In this document: piece after piece, positions 23,741-25,245 of the stretch
Position numbering within the stretch: the stretch's first letter is position 1
Layout: each line of letters opens with the position of its first letter
NCBI GenBank assembly: GCA_004552195.1
Contig: SFPC01000018.1
Location: forward strand, 1-25,245
Reading direction: 5' to 3'
Length of the DNA stretch: 25,245 nucleotides
Origin: Bacteroidales bacterium
Lineage (GTDB): Bacteria > Bacteroidota > Bacteroidia > Bacteroidales > Bacteroidaceae
The notes under the pieces: generated by a model
What the model was told of the DNA's origin: nothing
Databases searched by the model: none
What the model saw: only the letters and a program-made list of their open reading frames with translations
Translations under genes and position numbers: made by a program

Positions 23741-24970
23741 ATGAAGTCAATAGGTTCCTGGTTCATGGGCGACCGTGTGATATGGGTCGTTTACTTTTTT
23801 CTTTGCATCATTTCTTTGGTCGAAGTGTTCAGCGCAGCCAGTACTTTGGCCTACAAGAGCGGTAGCTTTTGGGACCCGCTGATTAAGCAGGCCGGCTTCC
23901 TGACGATCGGCACGGTGATAGCCGTGGTTATCCACAAGGTGCCGTGCAGAATGTTCAAGGCCGTACCTATCCTGATGTTGCCCGCTTCGCTGATACTACT
24001 GCTTGTCACCCTCTTCTCCGGCAAGAGCACCAACGGAGCTTCCCGATGGTTCGAGTTTCTGGGCATTCAGTTCCAGCCCTCCGAGCTGGCCAAGGGCGCA
24101 GTGGTTATCACCGTGGCACTCATCCTTTCGCGTATGCAGCGAGAGAACGGAGCCGACCGTAGGGCCTTCAAACTCATCATGTGGGTGGCCGGCATCACCT
24201 GTGCCCTCATCCTTCCGGAGAACCTTTCCACCGCCTGCTTGCTCTTTGGCGTGGTGGTGTTGATGATGTTCATAGGTCGCGTGTCGCTGTTGCAGCTTGG
24301 TAAACTTTTTGGCGTGTTGGCTTTAGTAGGTTGTTTGGGTGCTTTGCTCGTTTTCTCCATGCCCAAGGACAGCAGCCTGAGCGATGTGCCACTGCTCCAC
24401 CGTATGCAAACCTGGAGTAACCGAATCTCTTCACACCTCACTTCCGGCGAAGATGATATGAAAGAGGACCCGCTCACATACGACATTGATAAAGATGCGC
24501 AGGTGGCTCATGCCAATATCGCCATCGCCTCCTGCAATTTTGTGGGCAAGATGCCGGGTAACAGTGTGGAACGCGACTTCCTGAGCCAGGCTTTTTCCGA
24601 CTTTATCTTTGCCATCATCATTGAAGAAATGGGGCTGTGGGGCGCGGCGGCAGTAGTGTTCCTTTATGTCATTCTGCTGTTCCGGGCCGGGCGCATTTCG
24701 AGTCGTTGCGAGCGCACCTTTCCGCCCTTTCTGGCCATGGGCCTGACCCTTCTGCTCGTTTCGCAGGCTATACTCAATATGCTGGTGGCCGTGGGGCTCT
24801 TCCCCGTTACAGGACAGCCTCTGCCGCTCATCAGTCGTGGCGGAACGTCTACACTCATCAACTGTGTCTACATAGGCATGATACTCAGTGTTAGCCGCTA
24901 TGCCAAACAGGTGACGCAACCGCAGCACACGCAGTTTGATGGGCCGATGACGGAAATCAAACACGAATAG
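23741..24970 (+). CDS. ftsW: Septal peptidoglycan polymerase FtsW (SEDS family)
   Basis: A 409-residue polytopic membrane protein with about ten helices. It is the glycosyltransferase that polymerises lipid II at the septum, partnered with FtsI. Family motifs are SKSTNGASRWFE-like residues near 95, QPSELAKGAVV, the large periplasmic loop with the catalytic aspartate region FSDFIFAIIIEEMG, and PVTGQPLPLISRGGTS near the C-terminus. RodA is the paralogue; the place in the dcw cluster favours FtsW. The gene normally followed by murG is here followed by repeats (24983 on). Confidence 0.95.
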   Translation: MKSIGSWFMGDRVIWVVYFFLCIISLVEVFSAASTLAYKSGSFWDPLIKQAGFLTIGTVIAVVIHKVPCRMFKAVPILMLPASLILLLVTLFSGKSTNGASRWFEFLGIQFQPSELAKGAVVITVALILSRMQRENGADRRAFKLIMWVAGITCALILPENLSTACLLFGVVVLMMFIGRVSLLQLGKLFGVLALVGCLGALLVFSMPKDSSLSDVPLLHRMQTWSNRISSHLTSGEDDMKEDPLTYDIDKDAQVAHANIAIASCNFVGKMPGNSVERDFLSQAFSDFIFAIIIEEMGLWGAAAVVFLYVILLFRAGRISSRCERTFPPFLAMGLTLLLVSQAILNMLVAVGLFPVTGQPLPLISRGGTSTLINCVYIGMILSVSRYAKQVTQPQHTQFDGPMTEIKHE

Positions 24971-25245
24971 ACAGTAATAATAGTTCCGGAGTTGTGCGAA
25001 AAAAGTCCGGGACTATTTTTTTTAATTCGGCGAGTAGGAAAAAATAGTCCGCCACTTGTTCCTGACATATCCCTCTCTCATTCGGAAACATAACCTTTCC
25101 ACTGCCCATGTGGCAGTAACAGAATGGCATGCGGAGTGTGCGTGAAACGTGCTTTCCCCTCTCCTTGGGGAATATTATGTTTGCGCTACCCATGTGGCAG
25201 TAACAGAATGGCATGCGGAGTGTGCGTGAAACGTGCTTTCCCCTC
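24957..25245 (-). CDS. Partial open frame of 28-codon tandem repeats, no family recognised
   Basis: The minus strand is open from the window edge to a stop at 24957, overlapping the end of ftsW by 14 bases. It holds two 28-codon units of the form ERGKHVSRTLRMPFCYCHMG followed by S-(A/G)-(N/K)-(I/V)-(I/M)-FP-(K/N). Most of each unit is identical, and the 12 differences in the remaining 36 bases are at third codon positions in 10 cases. That pattern is expected from selection on a protein. The last ~40 codons (VADYFFLLAELKK onward) are only translation of the AGTCC/GGACT repeat, so the true end may be shorter. The Cys-Tyr-Cys-His word is striking but no function can be assigned. A non-coding minisatellite remains possible. 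Confidence 0.35.
   Translation of the reverse strand, partial: RGKHVSRTLRMPFCYCHMGSANIIFPKERGKHVSRTLRMPFCYCHMGSGKVMFPNERGICQEQVADYFFLLAELKKIVPDFFRTTPELLLLSIRV
24983..25056. repeat. AGTCC/GGACT palindromic repeat cluster, copy 2; likely ftsW terminator
   Basis: The stretch holds TAGTTCCGGAG, then AAAAAAGTCCGGGACT followed by a run of T (25015-25023), then AAAAAATAGTCC. The core stem AGTCC/GGACT, framed by A- and T-tracts, resembles an intrinsic terminator and lies 28 bases after the ftsW stop. The same words occur at 12469-12553. Confidence 0.7.
25074..25245. repeat. 84-bp tandem repeat, two copies, running off the right edge
   Basis: Bases 25105-25161 and 25189-25245 are identical over 57 bases, beginning CCCATGTGGCAGTAACAGAA, at an offset of 84. 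The stretch before each is related but diverged (from about 25074 and 25158). The unit is exactly 28 codons long. More copies may follow beyond the window. Confidence 0.93.

Noticed and set aside
25074..25245. CRISPR array
   Set aside because: The unit is 84 bases with 57 identical bases, so there are no short repeats separated by unrelated spacers, and no cas genes are present.

Overview
The window reads as chromosomal DNA of a Bacteroidales bacterium, probably Prevotella- or Bacteroides-like; the genus is not certain. The reasons are a SusC/SusD pair with a third surface-type lipoprotein, promoters of the Bacteroidetes type (TTTG, then TAnnTTTG), weak or absent Shine-Dalgarno sequences, an SDR-type threonine dehydrogenase, a Bacteroidetes-type FtsL and a long MraY. 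The coding DNA is fairly GC-rich, and this produces many long antisense shadow frames.

Layout. Positions 1-198 hold the end of an IS4-like insertion sequence, with the first 36 codons of its transposase on the minus strand. Positions 471-2817 hold a divergent pair, tdh (minus) and kbl (plus), which together convert threonine to glycine and acetyl-CoA. A palindromic MITE-like element lies behind kbl. Positions 3177-9162 form a three-gene surface uptake operon (SusC, SusD, unrecognised lipoprotein) with a textbook promoter, a leader of about 210 nt and a terminator, but no enzyme or regulator. Positions 9363-11200 (minus) carry a TauE/SafE permease, its DUF1634 partner, the tail of a decayed metallophosphoesterase, and a spacer rich in palindromes. 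Positions 11282-12223 (minus) carry an RlpA-like cell-wall protein behind a long, strongly self-complementary leader. Positions 12602-14486 (minus) carry an SLC13-type transporter with inserted RCK_C domains.

From 14820 to 24970 runs the start of the dcw cluster: mraZ, rsmH, ftsL, ftsI, murE, mraY, murD, ftsW. It makes lipid-linked peptidoglycan precursors and the septal synthase pair FtsW/FtsI. A promoter with a two-box MraZ operator precedes mraZ. The usual next gene, murG, does not follow ftsW directly. Instead there is a dispersed AGTCC/GGACT repeat and an 84-bp (28-codon) tandem repeat that appears to be translated on the minus strand and runs off the window.

The least conventional signals are: the 28-codon repeat at the right end, whose two copies differ almost only at third codon positions; the structured, possibly pseudoknotted leader of rlpA; the branched stem-loop with a U-tract behind rlpA; the hairpin over the transposase start; the MITE whose ends resemble the IS; and the AGTCC/GGACT repeat present at two loci. 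I did not recognise a defence system, CRISPR array, prophage or tRNA.
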